The position numbers and the translations under genes were made by a program. Shown here one piece after another: positions 15,789 to 25,392 of a DNA stretch of 64,000 nucleotides. The DNA lies in contig NZ_CP015405.2 in the NCBI RefSeq assembly GCF_001689125.2, forward strand, positions 1,579,001 through 1,643,000, written 5' to 3'. Under the pieces are notes generated by a model, which made no database searches, was not told the origin of the DNA, and saw nothing but the letters and a program-made list of their open reading frames with translations. The DNA is from Blautia pseudococcoides (GTDB taxonomy: Bacteria; Bacillota; Clostridia; Lachnospirales; Lachnospiraceae). The stretch's first letter is position 1. The number at the start of each line of letters is the position of its first letter.

Positions 15789-18245
15789 TTAGTTGAAATT
15801 CATCGATACATTTTCATCTGGTAAGTGATCAGACTTAATACGCAGCTTAACCTCTCCGGGATTTCCTGTACTTCTGATAATTGCCATGAGGCGCCCTTCA
15901 TAACTGGTAAAACATCCCTTTGTATAATTTTCGTCAGTGTACGGTACGGCACTCCCAAATCCGGCTAAAATGCCTTCACCGGTTACTTCTGCACTAACCT
16001 TGATTTCTGCATCAACTACTCTGCGTCCGTTTTCATCTTGAAGTTCAATTGGCACACAAATAAGACTGTTAATATTACTATCTGCTGTCAGAGTCTCCGG
16101 AAATGTTTTTATTCTTGTAACATTGCCGGTTGTTTCAATACATTTTCTAGATACCTCAACACCATTTGTATAGCTTACTGCCTCAATTGTACCAGGTTCA
16201 TACTCAGTTTCAAATAAAGCCTGATATCTGGCAATTTTACCTGCAGGTTTTTTTCCATAGCTTTTCCCGTTTAAGAAAAGTTCCACCTGGTCAGCACCTG
16301 AATATACAGTAACTTTGACCAGCTTACCTTCATCCTCTCGAAAGTTCCAGTGCATCTTTTCCTCAGGCCAGCTAAAACCAAGAATTCTCACTTCATACAT
16401 ATCATGGATTTTGGGCGGTTGTACTGCAATATAAGTACCCTTATCCCCCCAAACGACCTGACGAAACATACTTTGAACTGTGGCATTTCCATTCAAATCA
16501 AAATCTCCACAGTTTGAGGTCCTGTATGGATATGGAGTTTTTATCATAACCTCCATTTTGTAAAAGAAATTATTGTACCTTATCTCTTCATCCTTTGATA
16601 CATGTATGCATCTTCCTAGTCCGGCCTCACCCATATGATCCCAGCAGGTCCACACAAAATCTCCGATTACCTGTGGATGTTCATCCATGGATTCTATTGC
16701 CAGATCAGTCGTTTCTGCATAGGATTCAGAGCCCATAATAACGGCATCAGGGTAGTTCTTTATTAAAGCATCATTTCTAAAATAGCAATAATGTGTATCA
16801 ATTACACCCGTATATTCTGCAATAGTTTTGGTTATGTCCGAATCTACATCTGACGGAAACATTGACTCCATCTCACAGCTCATCTCAGAAACAGTATGGT
16901 CGCGTTTCCCATACTTCTCCATTGCTGCATCCAGATCATCCTGATTCCACCTTTCCAGCCCAGTTCCTGCCACAATAACCGTTCGAGTGTTATCAATCTC
17001 TCTCACCGCATCTACAAGTGCCTTCATTGTATCTAATCCTGATTCATTGGCTAAATCCGGAATTTCATTCCCAATACTCCACATGAATACTGAAGGATGA
17101 TTTCTGTCTCTAATTACCATGGACTGAATATCTTTTTTCCAGTATGCATTAAAATCACGATGGTAATCATATGTACCTTTTGCAATTTTCCACATGTCAA
17201 ATGCTTCGTCCAATACAAGCATCCCAAGTCTGTCACAGGCTTCAAGTAGTGCAGAAGATGGTGGATTGTGTGCTGAACGTATGGCGTTGTAGCCGGCCGC
17301 CTTTAATTTACTAATTTTTCTTGCCTCAATATCATATACAGATACAGCTCCCAATATACCATTATCGTGGTGAACGCAGCCTCCACGAAGCTTAATATTC
17401 TTTCCATTTAAGCAAAGTCCATTTTTGTTATCAAGAGATATGATTCGGATACCTGTGGTGATTGAATCTGTATCAGTTACCATGTCGTGATTAATCAGTT
17501 CGACCTTTAGTTCATACAGATTAGGATTCTCTAAACTCCAAAGTTTTGCTTCTTCCACAGAAAACACTGTTTTTACTACGTCTGGTGTCAATGAATTTAC
17601 CTTGCATTTTTTATTGACAACTACGCTTCCGGTATTGTCCGATAAAGTAAAAATTATTTCTTCTTTCGTAATGGAATCCGTCTTTCCTTCCAGCTTCACT
17701 TCGACCTCAACTGCTGCTGCATGTTCTGACAGATCTACTGTATTGACACAAATTCCATTAGGTGCAATATGTCTGGCCGCGCCTGTAAAAATATGCACGT
17801 CTCTGTATATTCCTCCGCCCGTATACCATCTGGCACTTGGATCAGGAAGTGTATCAACCATAACGGAAACATTATTTTCACCTGACTTCAAAAATCTCGT
17901 GATATCAACAATAAATGATGTATAACCATATTTATGTTCGCCGGCCGGGATTCCATTTACTTTTATTTCACAGTTTCTATACACTCCATCAAAGTTCAGC
18001 ATTACTGAACCTGGTAATTTATCCGGCATCCAAATGGTATTCTCGTAATACCCAATGTCTCCTTCATAAAAACCCGAATCACGTCCCCCCGCCGCATTTT
18101 CTGAAACATCCTTTGCGATCACAAAATCATGAGGTAACTGAACTGTTTTTTTCTCTGCATTTCGATATCCCCCAAGGTTAAGACCTGCAAAAGATTCCGA
18201 ACCCAAGCTAAATTCCCATCCTGAATTATAAAGTTCTTTTTTCAT
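15789..18245 (-). CDS. GH2 family glycoside hydrolase (beta-galactosidase/beta-glucuronidase type)
   Basis: I chose the start at 18245 (MKKELYNSGWEF) because GGAGGCTTATTT precedes it; the longer frame to 18344 would overlap the symporter gene. The 818-residue enzyme has the sugar-binding jelly roll (about 1-160), an Ig-like domain, the TIM barrel from about 280, then C-terminal beta domains. The acid/base is Glu394 in WSIGNEIPD; the probable nucleophile is Glu507 in IMGSESYAE. There is no signal peptide, so it acts inside on sugars brought in by the adjacent GPH symporter. It resembles GH2 beta-galactosidases of about 800 residues; the exact substrate is not decided by sequence. Confidence 0.9.
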   Translation of the reverse strand: MKKELYNSGWEFSLGSESFAGLNLGGYRNAEKKTVQLPHDFVIAKDVSENAAGGRDSGFYEGDIGYYENTIWMPDKLPGSVMLNFDGVYRNCEIKVNGIPAGEHKYGYTSFIVDITRFLKSGENNVSVMVDTLPDPSARWYTGGGIYRDVHIFTGAARHIAPNGICVNTVDLSEHAAAVEVEVKLEGKTDSITKEEIIFTLSDNTGSVVVNKKCKVNSLTPDVVKTVFSVEEAKLWSLENPNLYELKVELINHDMVTDTDSITTGIRIISLDNKNGLCLNGKNIKLRGGCVHHDNGILGAVSVYDIEARKISKLKAAGYNAIRSAHNPPSSALLEACDRLGMLVLDEAFDMWKIAKGTYDYHRDFNAYWKKDIQSMVIRDRNHPSVFMWSIGNEIPDLANESGLDTMKALVDAVREIDNTRTVIVAGTGLERWNQDDLDAAMEKYGKRDHTVSEMSCEMESMFPSDVDSDITKTIAEYTGVIDTHYCYFRNDALIKNYPDAVIMGSESYAETTDLAIESMDEHPQVIGDFVWTCWDHMGEAGLGRCIHVSKDEEIRYNNFFYKMEVMIKTPYPYRTSNCGDFDLNGNATVQSMFRQVVWGDKGTYIAVQPPKIHDMYEVRILGFSWPEEKMHWNFREDEGKLVKVTVYSGADQVELFLNGKSYGKKPAGKIARYQALFETEYEPGTIEAVSYTNGVEVSRKCIETTGNVTRIKTFPETLTADSNINSLICVPIELQDENGRRVVDAEIKVSAEVTGEGILAGFGSAVPYTDENYTKGCFTSYEGRLMAIIRSTGNPGEVKLRIKSDHLPDENVSMNFN

Positions 18246-18330
18246 AAATAAGCCTCCATTTCTTATACTAAATCTACGTTTATACTGCTTATAAGATTTC
18301 CTGCTGAAACTCTCTTTTATCCTTTTCTGA

Positions 18331-19707
18331 TTACTTTCTTTCATTCACCTGTTTTCCTCGTAATGATCTATTGTCTTTTTCTACTTTAAGAAAATAGAAA
18401 AGAACAATTGAAAGAATTGGAAGCAGTGCCTGCGCTAAGAGATAAGACCAGTTGATTGTAGAAATAGCCATAACTGTCTGATTTGCCGCTGTACCGTCAT
18501 ATCCTCCTAAAGCAAGAAGGTATCCACATAAAGCTGTTCCTAACCCAGTTCCTACCTTAAGACCTACAGAAGAGCATGAATAAATAGTTCCAGTCAGTCT
18601 GTGACCAAATTTCAGATAGGAATACTCATCAACTTCAGCAATTAAAGCATTCGTTGCGCCTGATTGTGGTGCAGAGCCCAAAGCTTTCAAAATAAATCCT
18701 GACATTACTAATGGAAAGTTTCCTTTTATTCCACCCAAAATAATGAGTATCGCTCCCAGAACACCAACAGCGTGTCCGACTATACATACATTTCTGATTC
18801 CATATTTAGCTGTAAGTTTTGCAACGAAAGGTAATGCAGCCATAATTGGAATTAAACTGGCAAAACTAAGAGTTCCAAGAAGTGCTGGATTTCCTAACTG
18901 ATAAGTAGCAAAGTAGATACCCATACCACCTGTAATACCACCTGCCAGATACATAACCAAATACAGTCCCAATATCATCAAAAAGTATTTATTCTTGCAC
19001 AATAAGACCATAGCCGCTAAGAAACCAACTTTATCTTCTTTACCCTGCTGACCATCTCCCAACTCTTCTGCTGGAAGTTCTTTTACCGCAAGTACTGGAA
19101 TTTCTAAAAGTATTAGGCTGATAATCGAATAAATGAGTGCGACCATACTCCATCCGTGCTGACCACCACCAAAGTTTTCAACAAGCCCACTTGTAACGGA
19201 ACTCAGTATAAGTACTGCAATAATAGCAAAAAGTGAACGATAACTTCCCATTTCCACTCTATCCTTCTGGTTCTTTGTACAAAGAGCCGTTAATGAAGAG
19301 TAAGCAATATTGTTCATTGTATAAAATACTGCACCAATCAATGTATATATAACAAAAACATATACATATTTTGTATTTTGATCAATACTTCCTGGTACAC
19401 TAAACAAGAAATATGTAAAAGCTGCTACTGGAAATCCACTAATAAAATACCAAAATCTTGCTTTTCCCATCTTACTATGGGTAGCATCAATAATTCTACC
19501 CATAAAAACATCACTGATACCATCCAAAACTTTTGAAATCAGTAACAAAGTTCCGACTACTGCAGAACTAATCCCAAGTGTATCAGTACAATAGATTAAT
19601 ATAAATGATGCGATAAAGGTCCAAGATAAGTTGGAACCAGCATCACCAATTCCATATCCAATTTTCTGTATAAATGACAAATGCTTCTCCTCTTTTATGG
19701 TGTTCAT
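18331..19707 (-). CDS. GPH-family sugar:cation symporter
   Basis: The 458-residue protein has about twelve membrane helices and GPH signatures: the N-terminal KIGYGIGDAGSNLSWTF and the loop-2/3 motif SKVLDGISDVFMGRIIDATH. This transporter family (MelB, UidB, XynP) imports glycosides with Na+ or H+. It lies 85 bases upstream of the GH2 gene on the same strand and diverges from an AraC regulator, so uptake, hydrolysis and control form one unit. The cargo is probably a galactoside or glucuronide matching the GH2 enzyme. Confidence 0.92.
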   Translation of the reverse strand: MNTIKEEKHLSFIQKIGYGIGDAGSNLSWTFIASFILIYCTDTLGISSAVVGTLLLISKVLDGISDVFMGRIIDATHSKMGKARFWYFISGFPVAAFTYFLFSVPGSIDQNTKYVYVFVIYTLIGAVFYTMNNIAYSSLTALCTKNQKDRVEMGSYRSLFAIIAVLILSSVTSGLVENFGGGQHGWSMVALIYSIISLILLEIPVLAVKELPAEELGDGQQGKEDKVGFLAAMVLLCKNKYFLMILGLYLVMYLAGGITGGMGIYFATYQLGNPALLGTLSFASLIPIMAALPFVAKLTAKYGIRNVCIVGHAVGVLGAILIILGGIKGNFPLVMSGFILKALGSAPQSGATNALIAEVDEYSYLKFGHRLTGTIYSCSSVGLKVGTGLGTALCGYLLALGGYDGTAANQTVMAISTINWSYLLAQALLPILSIVLFYFLKVEKDNRSLRGKQVNERK

Positions 19708-19943
19708 GATAAACCTCCCTTTGTATTAAACTTTTTTTCGTATTACTGCATGGCTCATTCTTCAAACGGTCTTTCCTAAATAAACCCTTCCATTTCCCTC
19801 CTCTCTCTATGAACTGAACACTAAAAATGTAAGGTAATCATATCATTCCACGGATTATATGACTATGACACAACCGTCTTAAAAGAATATCTTGTCCTAT
19901 CATTTTCTTACATATTCGTGTATAATAAAAAAGAGGTGATATC

Positions 19944-21020
19944 ATGACTAAAAATAATGAAACATCATTAATCCAAGAAAGTGGATTAGAATATTTTCAA
20001 ATAGATCAAACTGTTCATTTAAAGCTGCATACACCGCTTCATATAACAGTAAAATACAATATGCAAACTGAAAATGGAATTGTCGCCAATGCACTTTGTG
20101 TTTCTCCAACTGGAAGTACCTACACTCCCCCTTCTGTTTCAAATAGCTACCTTTCCATTGAACATAAGCATGACTTTTTTGAATTATTAGTAGTATTAAA
20201 AGGTAAAGTTTATCAGGAAATAGAAGGACAAAGTTATCTTTATTCCGCTGGTTCCTGCTGTCTGATTAATCGTAATGTTTCACATGCAGAAAAATTTTCA
20301 GAAGATGGAACCTTATTTTATCTTGAATTCTCCACCGAATTCATAACTGATTTTATAGAGCATAGCCAATCCACATTTTTTCAAGGCGCGCCTAAGATTT
20401 CTAATAGCTTGTTCACATTTATGGAAGAAAACCTACTTTCTGATCATCATAAAAATTATTTGGATTTCTTCCCTGTATATCAGAATTATTACGAAGCTGC
20501 CAGTGATAAAAATATATATGTTCATGGAAGAAAAAACACTTCCCATCTCCATAGAATAGCTAATGATCTCATTGCAAATTTATTTCTTCCAAGATTAGGA
20601 AGTGAGTACATTATAAAAGGATTACTCTACGAATTGTTTGATTATCTGGATACAAAAGAAGCATTCCACATTATTCCTGTGTCATTGCATACCAAAAACG
20701 ATGCACTCCTTTTCTCGCGTATCCGCCATTTAATGGAAGATACCCACGGTCGAATGACCCGCACTGGACTTGAACAGACACTTCATTATAGTGGAAACTA
20801 TCTGAATTCTATTATTAAAAAAAATACCGGAATGAGTCTTTTTGAATATGGTAAAGATTTTGCTATGAACGAAGCTGCAAGACTGTTGGTAGAAACTGAT
20901 CAGACTATTGCATCCATTATGGAAAATCTACATTTCTCTAACTGGGGACACTTTAACCAATTATTTACAAAACAGTTTGGGATGCTGCCAAGTAAATATA
21001 GAGAACAGCGAAAAAAATAA
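19944..21020 (+). CDS. AraC-family transcriptional regulator
   Basis: The 358-residue protein starts at ATG 19944 behind AAAGAGGTGATATC. The N-terminal cupin-like sensor has KHDFFELLVVLKG and LINRNVSHAEKF. The C-terminal double helix-turn-helix covers about residues 250-356 (TGLEQTLHYSGNYLNSIIKK and the FSNWGHFNQLFTKQFGMLPSKYR signature, here split for length). It is divergent from the symporter-GH2 pair and presumably activates it on binding sugar. A TATAAT box lies at 19919-19924. Confidence 0.92.
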   Translation: MTKNNETSLIQESGLEYFQIDQTVHLKLHTPLHITVKYNMQTENGIVANALCVSPTGSTYTPPSVSNSYLSIEHKHDFFELLVVLKGKVYQEIEGQSYLYSAGSCCLINRNVSHAEKFSEDGTLFYLEFSTEFITDFIEHSQSTFFQGAPKISNSLFTFMEENLLSDHHKNYLDFFPVYQNYYEAASDKNIYVHGRKNTSHLHRIANDLIANLFLPRLGSEYIIKGLLYELFDYLDTKEAFHIIPVSLHTKNDALLFSRIRHLMEDTHGRMTRTGLEQTLHYSGNYLNSIIKKNTGMSLFEYGKDFAMNEAARLLVETDQTIASIMENLHFSNWGHFNQLFTKQFGMLPSKYREQRKK

Positions 21021-21050
21021 AAGTTCTCCCCTACTGTAGATGAACTGCCT

Positions 21051-21194
21051 ATGAGACTGACTGAGTTATTGATGAATACAGCTATTGACACGTTCAGAAA
21101 TGAAGGGAATATAAATTTATCAAAATATCTCAAATCACTGTTAGAAGATCACAGAAATGGAATTGGACATCGAAAAGAAAGTGACTGCCGATAA
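21051..21194 (+). pseudogene. Short gene fragment, family not recognised
   Basis: Forty-seven codons from ATG 21051 encode MRLTELLMNTAIDTFRNEGN and INLSKYLKSLLEDHRNGIGH before a stop at 21192-21194. The frame also runs a few codons upstream (VDELP). The sequence is protein-like, but the piece is too short to place. It lies in the 369-base stretch between the AraC gene and the EFR1 gene, which otherwise holds only the small membrane-protein remnant. Confidence 0.35.
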
Positions 21195-21233
21195 CATTTG
21201 AATTTATGCGGAAGAATTGGAGGAGGTAAGTCA

Positions 21234-21389
21234 CTTGAAGAAGAATGTATTGTTTAAATTTTATTAGTTCTTGCATTCGTATCAGCTATAATTACCCTTG
21301 TAGCGCATAACGATATAACACTGATAATTGCAATTATTCTAATCGCTGTATGTGTTTCCCAATCTATCAAGTGGAAATGGGGGAAGAAT
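21234..21389 (+). pseudogene. Small membrane protein, frameshifted, upstream of EFR1
   Basis: A TTG at 21234 has an ideal GGAGGAGGTAAGTCAC site and reads LKKNVLFKFY then stops. Two bases out of step, the sequence continues as LLVLAFVSAIITLVAHNDI, ITLIIAIILIAVCVSQSIKW and runs straight into the EFR1 start in frame. Adding one A to AAATTTT at about 21,259 would give MKKNVLFKILLVLAFVSA with two membrane helices. It was therefore a small two-helix membrane protein, now broken, or the site of an assembly indel. Confidence 0.5.
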
Positions 21390-22151
21390 ATGATAGGAGT
21401 ATATTTTAGCGGAACAGGAAACTCAAAGTATTGTATAGAAAAATTTGTACAAGAATACCATGCGGGAGCAGCCGTGTTTTCCATTGAAAACGAAGAACTT
21501 TTGAGGAAAATCGGACAGCATGAAGACATTGTATTTGCTTACCCGGTGCAATATAGCAATATACCCAAAATAGTGAGAGATTTTATAATCAATCACCAAA
21601 ATATCTGGAAAGAAAAGCGGATTTTCGTAATTGCCACGATGGGTTTGTTCAGCGGTGACGGCGCTGGTATGTTGGCTCGCTTGTTGGAAAAGTACGGCGC
21701 ACACATCATTGGTGGACTGCACCTCAAAATGCCGGACAGTATCGGTGATGAAAAAGCATTAAAGCGACCTTTGGAAACAAACAAAAGACTTGTTGCAAAT
21801 GCGGAAAATAAAATAAAAGCTGCTGTACGAGAATTGCGAAATGAAAATCCGCCGCAGGAGGGAATCGGATTTTTCTATCATTTAGCCGGTCTGTTTGGAC
21901 AGAGATTATATTTTCCTAACAAGACACGGCACTATACAGATAAATTGAAGATTGCTACACAAAAATGCATCGGTTGTGGTAAGTGCGTTGCTCTATGTCC
22001 TATGGAAAATATTGATTTAAGAGACCGGATCGCGGCAGCAGATAGCCGATGCACCATGTGCTACCGCTGCGTTAGCAATTGCCCTAAACAGGCAATCACG
22101 CTATTAGGGAAACAGGTTGTTGAACAGTGCAGGATTGAAAATTATCTATAA
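21390..22151 (+). CDS. EFR1-family flavodoxin/ferredoxin fusion protein
   Basis: The 253-residue protein has an N-terminal flavodoxin-like fold with the FMN phosphate loop YFSGTGNSKY at residues 4-13 and a VFAYPVQYSNIP loop. Two 4Fe-4S motifs lie at the C-terminus: CIGCGKCVALCP (about 193-204) and CTMCYRCVSNCP (about 220-231). It transfers electrons between ferredoxin-type clusters and flavin in the cytoplasm; the partner is unknown. The gene is intact, although its upstream neighbour is broken. No sensible operon partner is nearby. Confidence 0.88.
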   Translation: MIGVYFSGTGNSKYCIEKFVQEYHAGAAVFSIENEELLRKIGQHEDIVFAYPVQYSNIPKIVRDFIINHQNIWKEKRIFVIATMGLFSGDGAGMLARLLEKYGAHIIGGLHLKMPDSIGDEKALKRPLETNKRLVANAENKIKAAVRELRNENPPQEGIGFFYHLAGLFGQRLYFPNKTRHYTDKLKIATQKCIGCGKCVALCPMENIDLRDRIAAADSRCTMCYRCVSNCPKQAITLLGKQVVEQCRIENYL

Positions 22152-22299
22152 ATCAAATCAAAATTTGATTTTCAAGAAACTATGACCTCTTAACAAAGGT
22201 TACAGAGTTTTAATAAACTCCTCCGAAAACCTTGAAAATAAAGGATTGAGATTGTAGAAAAAGAAATCATCTTTGCATAATCGAGTAGGAGGCTAACCA

Positions 22300-22671
22300 T
22301 TAGTTGATAAGCCGGCCCCTCACACCACTTATCCCGACTTTATTGTTATCCTGAATCGCTTCATTAATGCCTATCAATTGCCGATTTAAGGTACCCGTGC
22401 CCAACCCCCTCCGGATTCCATGCAATGTCTTACCATCGCCTGTGACATGCTCAATTCCGGCCTTTTTAAGATATTTACGAAAGATGCAGGCAATGGATAC
22501 CCCGTCATGGAAGTAATTGTATGGTGCGATGTGCCTGACAAATACATGGCAGTCAGATGTTTCCGGTCTGCCATGGAGGATATAGTCAGCAACGGCAGTC
22601 AATACCTGTTTTGACACTGGCATATGTAACGGAATGTCTGTTTTACCCTGCACCAGGTGAATTTCATTGTT
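22300..22671 (-). pseudogene. Tyrosine recombinase, catalytic-domain fragment
   Basis: The minus-strand frame reads DWKNNEIHLVQGKTDIPLHM and later GDGKTLHGIRRGLGTGTLN. H-G-I-R-R is the box II H-x-x-R motif of tyrosine integrases, and RKYLKKAGIEHVTGDGKTLH precedes it in the usual way. The catalytic Tyr region has been replaced by unrelated sequence (GISGVRGRLIN). Upstream it is cut at about 22,675. It is dead. It faces a core-binding-domain fragment on the other strand, so the gene was probably split by inversion. Confidence 0.7.
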
Positions 22672-22683
22672 TTTCCAGTCTTA

Positions 22684-22930
22684 ATATCTATCAAGCAATA
22701 CCCTAACGGCAAGCGAAAGCTGAAAACTGTCACCGCCGACCATTTACAGGCATTTATTGACTTTCTAAGCTATGGCGTGGAAAATCCAGATGGATCGACC
22801 TCAAAAGTAATGAGCAAAGGCTATATGCTCCTGTTCTCGGCGGTGTTGCAAAATTCCTTCCGCTTTGCGGTATTTCCCAAAAGGCTGATTACTTTTAACC
22901 CTATGCAGTATGTGAAGTTAAGGGGCAGGC
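22684..22930 (+). pseudogene. Tyrosine recombinase, core-binding-domain fragment
   Basis: The plus-strand frame reads SIKQYPNGKRKLKTVTADHL, QAFIDFLSYGVENPDGSTSK and GYMLLFSAVLQNSFRFAVFP, ending in FNPMQYVKLRG. This is the SAM-like core-binding domain of element integrases (LxTVTADHLQxFID...KGYxxLFSAVLQNSFRFAVFPK). It is back to back with the catalytic fragment at 22300-22671, which is in the opposite orientation. It is too short to function. Confidence 0.65.
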
Positions 22931-22941
22931 TCCTGAAGCTG

Positions 22942-23017
22942 GATCCGCACAATACTGCGCCTGAAGGTCCGGATATAAATTCTTGTTCATTACCGTTAAT
23001 TTTACCTTGTGCTGCAT
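22942..23017 (-). pseudogene. N-terminal fragment resembling TIGR04076-family protein
   Basis: An ATG at 23017 behind AAGGAGGATGAAGTAAGT begins MQHKVKLTVMNKNLYPDLQ, which resembles the start of TIGR04076-type small proteins. It is cut after about 25 codons, where the integrase fragment begins. Only the ribosome site and N-terminus remain. Confidence 0.4.
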
Positions 23018-23136
23018 ACTTACTTCATCCTCCTTGACTTTAAAAGCTATTCCAATCAATCACTGTACACTGTTTTTCCATCAATATTGCACATCAAATC
23101 CGTTTACAACCCGGTCTGCATAGATTTCCCCCGCGC

Positions 23137-23389
23137 TTACGTTGAGTACTTAAACTCAACTATCACTACTTCGTTTTTATCAGGATCTTTTAAGCGGACT
23201 TCGTCAGTTCCCCAATCATATCTGATGGGATACCTCCTTTTTTCTTTATACATACCATCGCCGAATCAAGATTTTCTGTTTGAAAAACAAATGATGGATA
23301 TCCTGTTGGCTGCGCATTGAATAGTAGAACTCAACGAGTTCTTTCGCCTGCTCTGAGAAAACATTTGTACAATAGTATCCTGTTATCAT
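23137..23389 (-). pseudogene. Glyoxalase/VOC-superfamily protein, frameshifted
   Basis: An ATG at 23389 behind AAGGTGAGAAG starts MITGYYCTNVFSEQAKELVE, a common VOC-domain N-terminus. The middle (PTGYPSFVFQTENLDSAMVC, then IKKKGGIPSDMI) and the end (YDWGTDEVRLKDPDKNEVVI, then VEFKYST and a stop at 23137-23139) lie in other frames. At least two frameshifts and a small internal loss separate the pieces. It was a metal-dependent VOC enzyme or resistance protein and is now dead. Confidence 0.6.
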
Positions 23390-23434
23390 CTTCTCACCTT
23401 ATCAAATTCATTCTCCAGTCACATCAACTGGGAT

Positions 23435-23902
23435 TTAATCATTTATGATTTCATCTAATTCCTTTTGAAGATCATCAGGTATTTTATAATAAAATGTCAT
23501 TGCGTCTTCTGGAATGGCCATATTCTTTATAACATTACTCGAAATGATCTCTTGAACATATTTACTGTTTTGGAAAGTAATGACTGTTTCAATAAGTTCA
23601 TAGTCCCTTTCTTCGTTAGGGTCTTGACCATACAGTAATGTTTTTTCCTGATATACAAGCATTTTATATTCGGGTATCAAATCAGATGATAATCTTTCTA
23701 TTTCTTCCCAATTAGATGTATCCAATAGCTGTTTAACAGCATCTTGGTTATCAATCGTTTTTAAAAGTTTATCATCTTGAACGGAATATAACTCTATTTT
23801 ACTTTGTTTTTCCCTTTCTTCATTTCTGTGATTAAGTACATTGCCTCCACATCCGGTCAACAACAAAGTACAAATTATAAGTGTGCTGATTATTTTTTTC
23901 AT
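23435..23902 (-). CDS. Lipoprotein of unknown function
   Basis: I place the start at 23902 (MKKIISTLIICTLL) because AAGTGAGGAGAATT precedes it. A lipoprotein signal peptide ends in the lipobox LLTGC, giving a mature N-terminal Cys at residue 18. The remaining 137 residues are hydrophilic (DAVKQLLDTSNWEEIERLSS, AMTFYYKIPDDLQKELDEII) with no recognised catalytic motif. It would be anchored on the outer face of the membrane. It is an intact gene amid broken neighbours. Confidence 0.75.
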   Translation of the reverse strand: MKKIISTLIICTLLLTGCGGNVLNHRNEEREKQSKIELYSVQDDKLLKTIDNQDAVKQLLDTSNWEEIERLSSDLIPEYKMLVYQEKTLLYGQDPNEERDYELIETVITFQNSKYVQEIISSNVIKNMAIPEDAMTFYYKIPDDLQKELDEIIND

Positions 23903-24135
23903 AATTCTCCTCACTTCTAAATCCCTCCGTAAATCCAAATTTTCCAGCTCCACCAACTGAAAATTAACTTTCTGTAATATCTGGCACTTCTCTCACCATG
24001 TCCGGCATATTTTCAAGTATATCCCGTAAGCATTTTCATGGTCTCTAAATGTGGTAAAGCGTAGATCCCGTACCAGAAATATTCATCATATCTTTTTCTG
24101 ATCGGAAACGCCAGAACTGGATTGCCAAGGGTTAT

Positions 24136-25377
24136 TCATTTACGTGCCCTGTGCTTTTCTTTTTTCTGCATATACATCTTTTTGTCTGCCGCCTGGACCA
24201 ATTCTGCAAAGTCGGAAAAACCCTGTCCATCTATCACACCGTAACTGAAGGAAAGCGGTCCTTGGAAGCGATCTGTCCTCCCCTGCTCCGTGAGCATACA
24301 AAGAATTTCTTCCATACGGCTTTCTACAATGCTGACCGGAGCCTCCGGAAAAAGCAGCAGGAACTCATCCCCTCCATAACGAAACAGCATATCCTTCCCA
24401 CTCCGGCATGCATGCCGCAGCTGCCCGATCACCGTCCTGATATAGCGGTCACCCTCCGCATGTCCGTACTGGTCATTCATCTTCTTTAATCCGTCCAGAT
24501 CCACGAAACAAACGGTTATGGAAGTCTCCCTGCACAGCATATCGCTGCCCACATCCAGGGCATGCTGCCGGTTGTATAACCCTGTCAGCGGGTCCCGGAT
24601 CGCCTTTTGCAGCAGGCGCGGCTCCTCCTGCCGGTAGATTTCCAGCTCCTGCTCCATACTCCGGTTCTTTTCCCGGTATTCCGCCATGACGCAGATCCGC
24701 CATGTGTACCAGATGCCTATGGCAAACCCCATCATGCTGAAAAGGCTGGATTTGATGCTCCATCCCTTCAAAAGCAGGTTATTTGCATCTGTCGAATAGA
24801 CCAATAAGTTCAGGAACAGATAAAAGAACAGGCATGTAAGCAATTCCAGCAAAAACCCCAGGCGCCGACGGTATTTCATGATCAGACGCAGATATCCCTG
24901 AAATCGGGCCCGGCTCAGAACCTGCATAGTAAAGCCAGCCAGAACAAATCCGAGAAATACCGGAATAGCCTTCAGATTTTGGGAACTGCTGATATGATTA
25001 TCAAAGGCCTGCAAAGACTGCCCGGTGATGATCGCTATGGCACTTCGGCAGAGAATATTAATTGCCAAGCCGTAAATAATCCCGGTCAGCGTACTGAACA
25101 ACGTGCAGTGCCTGTCCCTATCCGTGTAAAACATGGTTTCACCAAACAGGAGGACAGCAAAACAGAGCCAGTTCATGATCAGATGGAATTCCAGCACACC
25201 GAACACAACAAAAGCCATATAATTTAATCCAAAAAACAGAATAACCGCCCTGGTGCGAAGCCCTGGCATCTGCCGCTGTCTGCTGACAAAGTTGAAGTAA
25301 TTCCAGTGATAGAAGAAATATGCCGCTGCATTCAACAGGATAATGAATACATTGAAAGGAACGAAAAATCTCTCCAC
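24136..25377 (-). CDS. Membrane-bound diguanylate cyclase (GGDEF)
   Basis: A GTG start at 25377 has GAGGAGGCAGAGCT before it. The 413-residue protein has about six to seven N-terminal membrane helices, a short coiled coil (MEQELEIYRQEEPRLLQKAI) and a C-terminal GGDEF domain (DPLTGLYNRQH, VDLDGLKKMNDQYGHAEGD, FRYGGDEFLLLF). It should make cyclic di-GMP from two GTP. The product-inhibition I-site expected nine bases' worth of residues upstream (RxxD) reads SGKD, so feedback inhibition may be lost. It lies 15 bases downstream of a second GGDEF gene. Confidence 0.88.
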   Translation of the reverse strand: MERFFVPFNVFIILLNAAAYFFYHWNYFNFVSRQRQMPGLRTRAVILFFGLNYMAFVVFGVLEFHLIMNWLCFAVLLFGETMFYTDRDRHCTLFSTLTGIIYGLAINILCRSAIAIITGQSLQAFDNHISSSQNLKAIPVFLGFVLAGFTMQVLSRARFQGYLRLIMKYRRRLGFLLELLTCLFFYLFLNLLVYSTDANNLLLKGWSIKSSLFSMMGFAIGIWYTWRICVMAEYREKNRSMEQELEIYRQEEPRLLQKAIRDPLTGLYNRQHALDVGSDMLCRETSITVCFVDLDGLKKMNDQYGHAEGDRYIRTVIGQLRHACRSGKDMLFRYGGDEFLLLFPEAPVSIVESRMEEILCMLTEQGRTDRFQGPLSFSYGVIDGQGFSDFAELVQAADKKMYMQKKEKHRARK

Positions 25378-25392
25378 AGCTCTGCCTCCTCT

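Noticed and set aside
23957..24135. Coding-like minus-strand piece (NPVLAFPIRKRYDEYFWYGI)
   Set aside because: It may be the remains of a gene before the first diguanylate cyclase end, but it is under 40 codons with stops and I could not assign it.
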